Assembly (NCBI GenBank): GCA_963966185.1
Contig: CAWZYM010000191.1
Coordinates: forward strand, 186,001 to 250,000
Length of the DNA stretch: 64,000 nucleotides
Source: Rhabditoides inermis
Taxonomy: Eukaryota > Nematoda > Chromadorea > Rhabditida > Rhabditidae
Direction: 5' to 3'
Positions within the stretch are counted from its first letter, which is position 1; every line of letters starts with the position of its first letter. Below the pieces are notes generated by a model. It worked only from the letters and a program-made list of their open reading frames with translations. It was not told where the DNA came from and ran no database searches. The position numbers were made by a program, and so were the translations under genes. Below are positions 52,101 through 64,000 of the stretch, one piece after another.

Positions 52101-52608
52101 AGCAGTGCGGGAGTTGTGACTTCCCAGTTCTGCTAATTATGGCATTTATGCAAAAATATTTTCTTCCAGATGAGTTCGAATCGTGATCAAACTAGATCAG
52201 AGAAATAACATAATAAGGAGGAATCACTGTGTCAGTTTCACTCTAGAGAGCGTAGAGAAGCAGTCCGGGAGTTGCGACTTCCCAGTTCTGCTAATTATGG
52301 CATTTATGCAAAAATATTTTCTTCCAGATGTGTTCGAATCGTGATCGAACTAGATCAGAGAAATAACAGAACAAGGAGGAATCACTGTGTCAGTTCCACT
52401 CTAGAGAGCGTAGAGAAGCGGTCCGGGAGTTGTGACTTCCCAGTTCTGCTAATTATGGCATTTATGCAAAACTATTTTCTTCCAGATGTGTTCGAATCGT
52501 GATCGAACTAGATCAGAGAAATATCAGAATGAGGAGGAATCACTGTGTCAGTTCCACTCTAGAGAGCGTAGAGAAGCAGTCCGGGAGTTGTGACTTCCCA
52601 GTTCTGCT
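46181..52608 (+). repeat. 6,428-bp segment, copy 1 of a large tandem duplication
   Basis: From AACTAGGACA at 46,181 to the next AACTAGGACA junction at 52,609. It holds diverged monomers (to about 48,450), including four or so TTTTTTCACGATG units (about 47,790-48,270), an ATG insertion in CGAACTATGTAGATC (about 47,337) and GAATTTACAG at 47,511, and then conserved monomers with short units at about 49,5xx, 51,2xx and 51,8xx. The junction at 52,609 passes from a conserved monomer straight into the start of the same segment. Confidence 0.88.
50470..52600 (+). repeat. 1,716-bp higher-order repeat of 11 monomers
   Basis: GAGTTGCGACTTCC with ACAGAACAAGG and GCGGTCCGG occurs at about 50,556 and 52,272, 1,716 bp apart; this equals 9 x 158 + 2 x 147. 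In copy 2 of the 6.4-kb duplication the same pair is at 56,668 and 58,384. The same 1,716-bp period is entered again after 58,712 (57,211 matches 58,927). Confidence 0.82.
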
Positions 52609-55600
52609 AACTAGGACATTTATGCAAAACTATATCCTTCCAGATGTGTTCGAATCGTGATCGAACTAGATCAGAGAATTAACAGAACAAGAAGGAATCA
52701 CTGTGTCAGTTTCACTTTAGAGAGCGTAGAAAAGCTGTCCGGAAACTGTGACTTCCCAGTTCTGCTAATTTTGGCATTTATGCAAAAGTATTTTCTTCCA
52801 AATGTGTTCGAATCGTGATCGAACTAGATCAGAGAAATAACAGAATAAGGAGGAATCACTGTGTCAGTTCCACTCTAGAAAGCGTAGAGAAGCAGTCCGG
52901 GAGTTGTGACTTCCCAGTTCTGCTAATTATGGCATTTATGCAAAACTATTTTCTTCCAAATGTGTTCGAATCGTGATCGAACTAGATAAGAGAAATTACA
53001 GAATAAGAAAAAATCACTGTGTCAGTTCCATTCTAGAAAGCGTAGAGAAGCAGTCCGGGAGATGTGACTTCCCAGTTCTGCTAATTATGACATTTATGCA
53101 AAACTATTTTCTTCCAGACGTGTTCGAATCGTGATCGAACTAAATCAGAGAATTCACAGAATAAGGAGGAATCACTGTGTCAGTTTCACTCTAGAGAGCG
53201 TAGAGAAGCAGTCCGGGAGTTGTAACTTCGCAGTTCTGCTAATTATGACATTTATGCAAAACCATATCCTTCCAGATGAGTTCGAATGGTGATCGAACTC
53301 GATCAGAGAATTAACAGAAAAAGAAGGTGTGTCAGTTCCACTCTAGAGAGCGTAGAGAAGCTGTTCGGGAGTTGTGATTTCCCAGTTCTGCTAATTATGG
53401 CATTTATGCAAAACTATTTTCTTCCAGATGTGTTCGAATCGTGATCGAACTAGATCAGAGAATGAACAGAATAAGAAGGAATCACTGTTTCAGTCCCACT
53501 CTCGAAAACGTAGAAAAGCTGTCCGGAAACTGTGACTTCCCAGTTCTGCTAATTATGGCATTTATGCAAAACTATTTTCTTCACGATGTGTTCGAGACGT
53601 GATCGAACTAGATCAGAGAATTAACAGAATAAGGAGGAATCACTGTGTCAGTTCCACTCTAGAGAGCGTAGAGAAGCAGTCCGGGAGTTGTGACTTCCCA
53701 GTTCTGCTAATTATGGCGTTTATGCAAAACTATTTCCTTCCAAATGTGTTCGAATCGTGATCGAACTATGTAGATCAGAGAATTAACAGAATAAGGAGGA
53801 ATCACTGTGTCAGTTCCACTCTAGAGAGCGTAGAGAAGCAGTCCGGGAGTTGTGACTTCCCAGTTCTGCTAATTATGACATTTATGCAAAACTTTTTTCT
53901 TCCAGATGTGTTCGAATCGTGATCGAACTAGATCAGAGAATTTACAGAATAAGGAGGAATCACTGTGTCAGTTCCACTGTAGAGAGCGTAGAGAAGCAGT
54001 CCGGGAGTTGTGACTTCCCAGTTCTGCTAATTTTGACATTTATGCAAAACTTTTTCTTCCAGATGAGTTCGAATCGTGATCGAACTCGATCAGAGAATTA
54101 ACAGAATAAGGAGGAATCACTGTGTCAATTCCACTCTAGAGAGCGTAGAAAAGCTGTCCGGAAACTGTGACTTCCCAGTTCTGCTAATTATGGCATTTAT
54201 GCAAAACTATTTTTTTCACGATGTGTTCGAATCGTGATCGAACTCGATCAGAGAATTAACAGAATAAGGAGGAATCACTGTGTCAATTCCACTCTAGAGA
54301 GCGTAGAAAAGCTGTCCGGAAACTGTGACTTCCCAGTTCTGCTAATTATGGCATTTATGCAAAACTATTTTTTTCACGATGTGTTCGAATCGTGATCGAA
54401 CTCGATCAGAGAATTAACAGAATAAGGAGGAATCACTGTGTCAATTCCACTCTAGAGAGCGTAGGAAAGCTGTCCGGGAGTTGTGACTTCCCAGTTCTGC
54501 TAATTATGACATTTATGCAAAACTATTTTCTTCCAGATAAGTTCGAATCGTGATCGAACTAGATGAAAGAAATAACAGAATAAGAAGGAATCACTGTGTC
54601 AGTTCCACTCTAGAGAGCGTAGAGAAGCAGTCTGGGAGTTGTGACTTCCCAGTTCTGCTAATTATGGCATTTATGCAAAAATATTTTCTTCCAGATGTGT
54701 TCGAATCGTGATCGAACTAGATCAGAGAAATAACAGAATGAGGAGAAGTCACTGTGTCAGTTCCACTCTAGAGAGCGTAGAGAAGCAGTGCGGGAGTTGT
54801 GACTTCCCAGTTCTGCTAATTATGGCATTTATGCAAAAATATTTTCTTCCAGATGAGTTCGAATCGTGATCAAACTAGATCAGAGAAATAACATAATAAG
54901 GAGGAATCACTGTGTCAGTTTCACTCTAGAGAGCGTAGAGAAGCAGTCCGGGAGTTGTGACTTCCCAGTTCTGCTAATTATGGCATTTATGCAAAAATAT
55001 TTTCTTCCAGATGTGTTCGAATCGTGATCGAACTAGATCAGAGAAATAACAGAACAAGGAGGAATCACTGTGTCAGTTCCACTCTAGAGAGCGTAGAGAA
55101 GCGGTCCGGGAGTTGTGACTTCCCAGTTCTGCTAATTATGGCATTTATGCAAAACTATTTTCTTCCAGATGTGTTCGAATCGTGATCGAACTAGATCAGA
55201 GAAATAACAGAATGAGGAGGAATCACTGTGTCAGTTCCACTCTAGAGAGCGTAGAGAAGCAGTCCGGATGTTGTGACTTCCCAGTTCTAGTAATTATGGC
55301 ATTTATGCAAAACTATTTTCTTCCAGATGTGTTCGAATCGTGATCGAACTAGATCAGAGAATTAACAGAATAAGGAGGAATCACTGTGTCAGTTCTACTC
55401 TAGAGAGCGTAGAGAAGCAGTGCGGAAGTTGTGACTTCTCAGTTCTGCTAATTATGGCATTTATGCAAAACTATTTTCTTCCAGATGTGTTCGAATCGTG
55501 ATCGAACTAGATCAGAGAAATAACAGAATAAGGAGGAATCACTGTGTCAGTTCCACTCTAGAGAGCGTAGAGAAGCAGTCCGGGAGTTGTGACTTCCCAG

Positions 55601-58600
55601 TTCTGCTAATTATGGCATTTATGCAAAACTATTTTCTTCGAATCGTGATCGAACTAGATCAGAGAAATAACAGAATAAGGAGGAATCACTGTGTCAGTTC
55701 CACTCTAGAGAGCGTAGAGAAGCAGTCCGGGAGTTGTGACTTCCCAGTTCTGCTAATTATGGCATTTATGCAAAAATATTTTCTACCAGATGTGTTCGAA
55801 TCGTGATCGAACTAGATCAGAGAAATAACAGAATAAGGAGGAATCACTGTGTCAGTTTCACTCTAGAGAGCGTAGAGAAGCAGTCCGGGAGTTGTGACTT
55901 CCCAGTTCTGCTAATTATGGCATTTATGCAAAAATATTTTCTTCCAGATGTGTTCGAATCGTGATCGAACTAGATCAGAGAAATAACAGAATAAGGAGGA
56001 ATCACTGTGTCAGTTCCACTCTAGAGAGCGTAGAGAAGCAGTCCGGGAGTTGTGACTTCCCAGTTCTGCTAATTATGGCATTTATGCAAAACTATTTTCT
56101 TCCAGATGTGTTCGAATCGTGATCGGACTAGATCAGAGAAATAACAGAATAAGGAGGAATCACTGTGTCAGTTCCACTCTAGAGAGCGTAGAGAAGCAGT
56201 CCGGTAGTTGTGACTTCCCAGTTCTGCTAATTATGGCATTTATGCAAAACTAATTTCTTCCAAATGTGTTCGAATAGTGATCGAACTAGATCAGAGAAAT
56301 AACATAATAAGGAGGAATCACTGTGTCAGTTTCACTCTAGAGAGCGTAGAGAAGCAGTCCGGGAGTTCTGCTAATTATGGCATTTATGCAAAAATATTTT
56401 CTTCCAGATGTGTTCGAATCGTGATCGAACTAGATCAGAGAAATAACAGAATGAGGAGAAATCACTGTGTCAGTTCCACTCTAGAGAGCGTAGAGAAGCA
56501 GTGCGGGAGTTGTGACTTCCCAGTTCTGCTAATTATGGCATTTATGCAAAAATATTTTCTTCCAGATGAGTTCGAATCGTGATCAAACTAGATCAGAGAA
56601 ATAACATAATAAGGAGGAATCACTGTGTCAGTTTCACTCTAGAGAGCGTAGAGAAGCAGTCCGGGAGTTGCGACTTCCCAGTTCTGCTAATTATGGCATT
56701 TATGCAAAAATATTTTCTTCCAGATGTGTTCGAATCGTGATCGAACTAGATCAGAGAAATAACAGAACAAGGAGGAATCACTGTGTCAGTTCCACTCTAG
56801 AGAGCGTAGAGAAGCGGTCCGGGAGTTGTGACTTCCCAGTTCTGCTAATTATGGCATTTATGCAAAAATATTTTCTTCCAGATGTGTTCGAATCGTGATC
56901 GAACTAGATCAGAGAAATAACAGAATAAGGAGGAATCACTGTGTCAGTTCCACTCTAGAGAGCGTAGAGAAGCAGTCCGGGAGTTGTGACTTCCCAGTTC
57001 TAGTAATTATGGCATTTATGCAAAAATATTTTCTTCCAGATGTGTTCGAATCGTGATCGAACTAGATCAGAGAAATAACAGAATAAGGAGGAATCACTAT
57101 GTCAGTTTCACTCTAGAGAGCGTAGAGAAGCAGTCCGGGAGTTGTGACTTCTCAGTTCTGCTAATTATGGCATTTATGCAAAACTATTTTCTTCCAGATG
57201 TGTTCGAATCGTGATCGAACTAGATCAGAGAAATAACAGAATAAGGAGGAATCACTGTGTCAGTTCCACTCTAGAGAGCGTAGAGAAGCAGTCCGGGAGT
57301 TGTGACTTCCCAGTTCTGCTAATTATGGCATTTATGCAAAACTATTTTCTTCGAATCGTGATCGAACTAGATCAGAGAAATAACAGAATAAGGAGGAATC
57401 ACTGTGTCAGTTCCACTCTAGAGAGCGTAGAGAAGCAGTCCGGGAGTTGTGACTTCCCAGTTCTGCTAATTATGGCATTTATGCAAAACTATTTTCTTCC
57501 AGATGTGTTCGAATCGTGATCGAACTAGATCAGAGAAATAACAGAATAAGGAGGAATCACTGTGTCAGTTTCACTCTAGAGAGCGTAGAGAAGCAGTCCG
57601 GGAGTTGTGACTTCCCAGTTCTGGTAATTATGGCATTTATGCAAAACTATTTTCTTCCAGATGTGTTCGAATCGTGATCGAACTAGATAAGAGAATTAAC
57701 AGAATAAGGAGGAATCACTGTGTCAGTTCTATTTTAGAGAGCGTAGAGAAACAGTGCGGAAGTTGTGACTTCCCAGTTCTGCTAATTATGGCATTTATGC
57801 AAAACTATTTTCTTCCAGATGTGTTCGAATCGTGATCGAACTAGATCAGAGAAATAACAGAATAAGGAGGAATCACTGTGTCAGTTCCATTCTAGAGAGC
57901 GTAGAGAAGCAGTCCGGGAGTTGTGACTTCCCAGTTCTGCTAATTATGGCATTTATGCAAAACTATTTTCTTCGAATCGTGATCGAACTAGATCAGAGAA
58001 ATAACAGAATAAGGAGGAATCACTGTGTCAGTTTCACTCTAGAGAGCGTAGAAAAGCAGTCCGGGAGTTGTGACTTCCCAGTTCTGCTAATTATGGCATT
58101 TATGCAAAACTATTTTCTTCCAGATGTGTTCGAATCGTGATCGAACTAGATCAGAGAAATAACAGAATAAGGAGGAATCACTGTGTCAGTTCCACTCTAG
58201 AGAGCGTAGAGAAGCAGTGCGGGAGTTGTGACTTCCCAGTTCTGCTAATTATGGCATTTATGCAAAAATATTTTCTTCCAGATGAGTTCGAATCGTGATC
58301 AAACTAGATCAGAGAAATAACATAATAAGGAGGAATCACTGTGTCAGTTTCACTCTAGAGAGCGTAGAGAAGCAGTCCGGGAGTTGCGACTTCCCAGTTC
58401 TGCTAATTATGGCATTTATGCAAAAATATTTTCTTCCAGATGTGTTCGAATCGTGATCGAACTAGATCAGAGAAATAACAGAACAAGGAGGAATCACTGT
58501 GTCAGTTCCACTCTAGAGAGCGTAGAGAAGCGGTCCGGGAGTTGTGACTTCCCAGTTCTGCTAATTATGGCATTTATGCAAAACTATTTTCTTCCAGATG

Positions 58601-58717
58601 TGTTCGAATCGTGATCGAACTAGATCAGAGAAATATCAGAATGAGGAGGAATCACTGTGTCAGTTCCACTCTAGAGAGCGTAGAGAAGCAGTCCGGGAGT
58701 TGTGACTTCCCAGTTCT
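52609..58717 (+). repeat. Copy 2 of the large tandem duplication (6,112 bp shift in its right part)
   Basis: The left part matches copy 1 at shift 6,428 (46,181 to 52,609; GAATTTACAG frame 47,491 to 53,919). After the TTTTTTCACGATG units the shift is 6,112 (48,451 to 54,563; 49,386 to 55,498; 52,272 to 58,384), so copy 2 has exactly two monomers (316 bp) fewer in that run. Rare shared variants include TTTCTACCAG, a TGATCGGACTAG, AAACTAATTTC, a 14-16-bp loss giving CGGGAGTTCTGCTAATT near 50,25x/56,36x, and GAAATATCAG. The match breaks near 58,712. Confidence 0.88.
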
Positions 58718-59400
58718 AGTAATTATGGCATTTATGCAAAAATATTTTCTTCCAGATGTGTTCGAATCGTGATCGAACTAGATCAGAGAAATAACAGAAT
58801 AAGGAGGAATCACTATGTCAGTTTCACTCTAGAGAGCGTAGAGAAGCAGTCCGGGAGTTGTGACTTCTCAGTTCTGCTAATTATGGCATTTATGCAAAAC
58901 TATTTTCTTCCAGATGTGTTCGAATCGTGATCGAACTAGATCAGAGAAATAACAGAATAAGGAGGAATCACTGTGTCAGTTCCACTCTAGAGAGCGTAGA
59001 GAAGCAGTCCGGGAGTTGTGACTTCCCAGTTCTGCTAATTATGGCATTTATGCAAAACTATTTTCTTCGAATCGTGATCGAACTAGATCAAAGAATTAAC
59101 AGAATAAGGAGGAATCACTGTGTCAGTTCCACTTTAGAGAGCGTAGAGAAGCAGTCCGGGAGTTGTGACTTCCCATTCCCAGTTCTGCTAATTATGGCAT
59201 TTATGCAAAACTATTTTCTTCGATTCGTGATCGAACTAGATCAAAGAATTAACAGAATAAGGAGGAATCACTGTGTCAGTTCCACTTTAGAGAGCGTAAA
59301 AAAGCTGTCCGGAAACTGTGACTTCCCAGTTCTGCTAATTTTGGCATTTATGCAAAAGTATTTTCTTCCAAATGTGTTCGAATCGTGATTGAACTAGATC
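58718..59400 (+). repeat. Third, truncated 1,716-bp copy passing into diverged monomers
   Basis: From GTTCTAGTAATTATGG near 58,712 the sequence follows 57,000-57,350 at shift 1,716, with CACTATGTCAG and GACTTCTCAG. After 59,070 two short monomers of a different type (AGATCAAAGAATTAACAG, TCCACTTTAGAG) follow. One has a 6-bp insertion (TTCCCATTCCCAG, about 59,174) and the next has GATTCGTGATC in place of GAATCGTGATC. Confidence 0.78.
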
Positions 59401-62400
59401 AGAGAAATAACAGAATAAGGAGGAATCACTGTGTCAGTCCCACTCTAGAAAGCGTAGAGAAGCAGTCCGGGAGATGTGACTTCCCAGTTCTGCTAATTAT
59501 GACAATTATGCAAAACTATTTTCTTCCAGACGTGTTCGAATTGTGATCGAACTAGATCAGAGAAATAACAGAATAAGGAGGAATCACTGTGTCAGTTTCA
59601 CTGTAGAGAGCGTGGAGAAGCAGTCCGGGAGTTGTGACTTCCCAGTTCTGCTAATTATGGCATTTATGCAAAACTATTTTCTTCCAGATGTGTTCAAATC
59701 GTGATCGAACTAGATCAGAGAATTAACAGAATAAGGAGGAATCACTGTGTCAGTTTCACTCTAGAAAACGTAGAGAAGCTGTCCGCAAACTGTGACTTCC
59801 CAGTTCTGCTAATTATGACATTTATGCAAAACTATTTTCTTCCAAATGTGTTCGAATCGTGATCGAACTAGATCAGAGAAATAACAGAATAAGGAGGAAT
59901 CACTGTGTCAGTTTCACTGTAGAGAGAGTAGAGAAGCTGTCCGGAAACTGTGACTTACCAGTTCTGCTATTTATGGCATTTATGCAAAACTATTTTCTTC
60001 CAAATGTGTTCGAATCGTGATCGAACTAGATCAGAGAATTAACAGAATAAGGAGGAGTCACTGTGTCAGTTCCACTTTAGAGAGCGTAAAAAAGCTGTCC
60101 GGAAACTGTGACTTCCCACTTCTGCTAATTTTGGCATTTATGCAAAAGTATTTTCTTCCAAATGTGTTCGAATCGTGATCGAACTAGATCAGAGAAATAA
60201 CAGAATAAGGAGGAATCACTGTGTCAGTCCCACTCTAGAGAGCGTAGAGAAGCAGACCGGGAGATGTGACTTCCCAGTTCTGCTAATTATGACAATTATG
60301 CAAAACTATTTTCTTCCAGACGTGTTCGACTTCTGATCGTACTAGATCAGAGAAATAACAGAATAAGGAGGAATCACTGTGTCAGTTTCACTGTAGAGAG
60401 CGTAGAGAAACAGTCCGGAAGTTTTGACTTCCCAGTTCTGCTAATTATGACATTTATGCAAAACTATTTTCTTCCCGATGTGTTCGAATCGTGATTGAAC
60501 TAGATCAGAGAATTAACAGAATAAGGAGGAATCTTTGTGTCAGTTCCACTCTAGAGAGCGTAGAGAAGCAGTCCGGGAGTTGTGACTTCCCAGTTCTGCT
60601 AATTAGGACATTTTTGCAAAACTATTTTCTTCCCGATGTGTTCGAATCGTGATTGAACTAGATCAGAGAAATAACAGAATAAGGAGGAATCACTGTGTCA
60701 GTTCCACTCTAGAGAGCGTAGAGAAGCAGTCCGGGAGTTGTGACTTCCCAGTTCTGCTAATTATGGCATTTATGCAAAAATATTTTCTTCCAGATGTGTT
60801 CGAATCGTGATTGAACTAGATCACAGAAATAACAGAATAAGGAGGAATCACTGTGTCAGTTCCACTCTAGAGAGCGTAGAGAAGCAGTCCGGGAGTTGTG
60901 ACTTCACAGTTCTAGTAATTATGGCATTTATGCAAAACTATTTCTTCCAGATGTGTTCGAATCGTGATCGAACTAGATAAGAGAATTAACAGAATAAGGA
61001 GGAATCACTGTGTCAGTTCTACTCTAGAGAGCGTAGAGAAGCAGTCCGGGAGTTGTGACTTCCCAGTTCTGCTAATTATGGCATTTATGCAAAAATATTT
61101 TCTTCCAGATGTGTTCGAATCGTGATCGAACTAGATCAGAGAAATAACAGAATAAGGAGGAATCACTGTGTCAGTTTCACTGTAGAGAGCGTAGAGAAGC
61201 AGTCCGGGAGTTGTGACTTCCCAGTTCTGCTAATTATGGCATTTATGCAAAACTATTTTCTTCCAGATGTGTTCAAATCGTGATCGAACTAGATCAGAGA
61301 ATTAACAGAATAAGGAGGAATCACTGTGTCAGTTTCACTCTAGAAAACGTAGAGAAGCTGTCCGCAAACTGTGACTTCCCAGTTCTGCTAATTATGACAT
61401 TTATGCAAAACTATTTTCTTCCAAATGTGTTCGAATCGTGATCGAACTAGATCAGAGAAATAACAGAATAAGGAGGAATCACTGTGTCAGTTTCACTGTA
61501 GAGAGAGTAGAGAAGCTGTCCGGAAACTGTGACTTACCAGTTCTGCTATTTATGGCATTTATGCAAAACTATTTTCTTCCAAATGTGTTCGAATCGTGAT
61601 CGAACTAGATCAGAGAAATAACAGAATAAGGAGGAATCACTGTGTCAGTCCCACTCTAGAGAGCGTAGAGAAGCAGACCGGGAGATGTGACTTCCCAGTT
61701 CTGCTAATTATGACAATTATGCAAAACTATTTTCTTCCAGACGTGTTCGACTTCTGATCGAACTAGATCAGAGAAATAACAGAATAAGGAGGAATCACTG
61801 TGTCAGTTTCACTGTAGAGAGCGTAGAGAAACAGTCCGGAAGTTTTGACTTCCCAGTTCTGCTAATTATGACATTTATGCAAAACTATTTTCTTCCCGAT
61901 GTGTTCGAATCGTGATTGAACTAGATCAGAGAATTAACAGAATAAGGAGGAATCTTTGTGTCAGTTCCACTCTAGAGAGCGTAGAGAAGCAGTCCGGGAG
62001 TTGTGACTTCCCAGTTCTGCTAATTAGGACATTTATGCAAAACTATTTTCTTCCCGATGTGTTCGAATCGTGATTGAACTAGATCAGAGAAATAACAGAA
62101 TAAGGAGGAATCACTGTGTCAGTTCCACTCTAGAGAGCGTAGAGAAGCAGTCCGGGAGTTGTGACTTCCCAGTTCTGCTAATTATGGCATTTATGCAAAA
62201 ATATTTTCTTCCAGATGTGTTCGAATCGTGATTGAACTAGATCACAGAAATAACAGAATAAGGAGGAATCACTGTGTCAGTTCCACTCTAGAGAGCGTAG
62301 AGAAGCAGTCCGGGAGTTGTGACTTCACAGTTCTAGTAATTATGGCATTTATGCAAAACTATTTCTTCCAGATGTGTTCGAATCGTGATCGAACTAGATA

Positions 62401-64000
62401 AGAGAATTAACAGAATAAGGAGGAATCACTGTGTCAGTTCTACTCTAGAGAGCGTAGAGAAGCAGTCCGGGAGTTGTGACTTCCCAGTTCTGCTAATTAT
62501 GGCATTTATGCAAAAATATTTTCTTCCAGATGTGTTCGAATCGTGATCGAACTAGATCAGAGAAATAACAGAATAAGGAGGAATCACTGTGTCAGTTCCA
62601 CTCTAGAGAGCGTAGAGAAGCAGTCCGGGAGTTGTGACTTCCCAGTTCTGCTAATTATGGCATTTATGCAAAACTATTTTCTTCTAGATGTGTTCGAATC
62701 GTGATCGGACTAGATCAGAGAAATAACAGAATAAGGAGGAATCACTGTGTCAGTTCCACTCTAGAGAGCGTAGAGAAGCAGTCCGGTAGTTGTGACTTCC
62801 CAGTTCTGCTAATTATGGCATTTATGCAAAACTATTTTCTTCCAGATGTGTTCGAATCGTGATTGAACTAGATCACAGAAATAACAGAATAAGGAGGAAT
62901 CACTGTGTCAGTTCCACTCTAGAGAGCGTAGAGAAGCAGTCCGGGAGTTGTGACTTCCCAGTTCTGCTAATTAGGACATTTATGCAAAACTATTTTCTTC
63001 CCGATGTGTTCGAATCGTGATTGAACTAGATCAGAGAAATAACAGAATAAGGAGGAATCACTGTGTCAGTTCCACTCTAGAGAGCGTAGAGAAGCAGTCC
63101 GGGAGTTGTGACTTCCCAGTTCTGCTAATTATGGCATTTATGCAAAAATATTTTCTTCCAGATGTGTTCGAATCGTGATTGAACTAGATCACAGAAATAA
63201 CAGAATAAGGAGGAATCACTGTGTCAGTTCCACTCTAGAGAGCGTAGAGAAGCAGTCCGGGAGTTGTGACTTCACAGTTCTAGTAATTATGGCATTTATG
63301 CAAAACTATTTCTTCCAGATGTGTTCGAATCGTGATCGAACTAGATAAGAGAATTAACAGAATAAGGAGGAATCACTGTGTCAGTTCTACTCTAGAGAGC
63401 GTAGAGAAGCAGTCCGGGAGTTGTGACTTCCCAGTTCTGCTAATTATGGCATTTATGCAAAAATATTTTCTTCCAGATGTGTTCGAATCGTGATCGAACT
63501 AGATCAGAGAAATAACAGAATAAGGAGGAATCACTGTGTCAGTTCCACTCTAGAGAGCGTAGAGAAGCAGTCCGGGAGTTGTGACTTCCCAGTTCTGCTA
63601 ATTATGGCATTTATGCAAAACTATTTTCTTCTAGATGTGTTCGAATCGTGATCGGACTAGATCAGAGAAATAACAGAATAAGGAGGAATCACTGTGTCAG
63701 TTCCACTCTAGAGAGCGTAGAGAAGCAGTCCGGTAGTTGTGACTTCCCAGTTCTGCTAATTATGGCATTTATGCAAAACTATTTTCTTCCAAATGTGTTC
63801 GAATAGTGATCGAACTAGATCAGAGAAATAACAGAATAAGGAGGAATCACTGTGTCAGTTTCACTCTAGAGAGCGTAGAGAAGCAGTCCGCGAGTTGTGA
63901 CTTCCCAGTTCTGCTAATTATGACATTTATGCAAAACTATTTTCTTCCAGATGTGTTCGAATCGTGATCGAACTAGATCAGAGAAATAACAGAATAAGGA
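59400..64000 (+). repeat. Right-end zone with 1,579/1,421-bp and 947-bp duplications
   Basis: TGTTCAAATC at 59,691 and 61,270 are 1,579 bp apart. After one monomer (about 60,019-60,176, with GGAGGAGTCAC and AAAAGTATTTT) is missing from the second copy, the shift is 1,421 (CGTGTTCGAC at 60,321 and 61,742; TTGAACTAGATCACAG at 60,811 and 62,232). The end part repeats again at 947 bp (62,232 to 63,179; CTTCTAGATG at 62,681 and 63,628). A one-base loss (AACTATTTCTTCC) in one monomer explains lengths one short of 158 multiples. Near 63,640-63,800 GATCGGACTAG and GAATAGTGATC match the monomers at 50,010-50,165. Confidence 0.82.

Larger units (their letters stand above)
39349..64000 (+). repeat. Satellite array, right part (same monomer family)
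   Basis: The array resumes in mid-monomer at the duplicated target site and runs to the end of the window, again all in one orientation. Monomers from about 39,350 to 48,450 and 59,250 to 62,000 are more diverged than those on the left: AATTAACAG instead of AAATAACAG, CTGTCCGG instead of CAGTCCGG, GGCTTCCCAG, TTTTTTCACGATG and TATATCCTTCC variants are frequent. The last monomer is cut by the window edge. Confidence 0.98.

Noticed and set aside
1..64000. CRISPR array
   Set aside because: The repeat is about 158 bp and directly contiguous, with no unique spacers between short repeats; there are no cas genes.
1..64000. Telomeric repeats, rRNA or tRNA genes
   Set aside because: No TTAGG or TTAGGG runs, cloverleaf-like segments or rRNA-like sequence were seen; all DNA outside the insertion is the same monomer family.

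Overview
The whole window is one satellite DNA array: head-to-tail copies of a monomer of about 158 bp (about 42% GC in a typical copy), all on the same strand. The only interruption is a 546-bp transposon-like insertion at 38,803-39,348. The array runs off both ends of the window. I see no convincing protein-coding gene, tRNA, rRNA or CRISPR array. Long near-identical tandem DNA with higher-order structure and a small non-autonomous DNA transposon points to eukaryotic heterochromatin (centromeric, pericentromeric or another satellite block), probably of an animal. I cannot name the species or the satellite family from sequence alone.

The monomer comes in three main lengths: full-length 158 bp, a 147-bp form lacking 11 bp (between TTTTCTTC and GAATCG), and a 157-bp form with one pyrimidine lost in TTTTCTTCC. 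The 147-bp form is divisible by three and open in one frame, so runs of it produce long but apparently meaningless reading frames (up to 298 codons at 34,210-35,106). Short monomers are also the landmarks of the higher-order repeats.

Layout: 1-2,300, mixed full and short monomers with a 463-bp tandem duplication. 2,300-7,720, mostly single full-length monomers. 7,720-15,270, nested block duplications (shifts 3,293, 1,092 and 4,385 bp). 15,270-30,540, variable modules, each marked by one short monomer and n full ones (module lengths 937, 1,095, 1,253, 1,411 and 1,727 bp). 30,540-37,140, rich in short monomers, with 768- and 2,756-bp duplications and runs of 3 to 5 short monomers. 37,140-46,180, more diverged monomers with 790-, 1,112- and about 4,111-bp repeats; the transposon lies here. 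46,181-58,717, a 6,428-bp segment followed directly by a second, 6,112-bp copy that lacks exactly two monomers; each contains a 1,716-bp 11-monomer repeat. 58,718-64,000, diverged and conserved monomers with 1,579/1,421- and 947-bp duplications.

The most informative features are the insertion with its 9-bp target duplication and three unoccupied paralogous target sites at exact higher-order spacing, the 158/147-bp two-length system (one helical turn apart, the shorter equal to a nucleosome core), and the layered duplications that let the order of amplification events be read. Coordinates of block edges are approximate (tens of bases) unless they are stated as exact.
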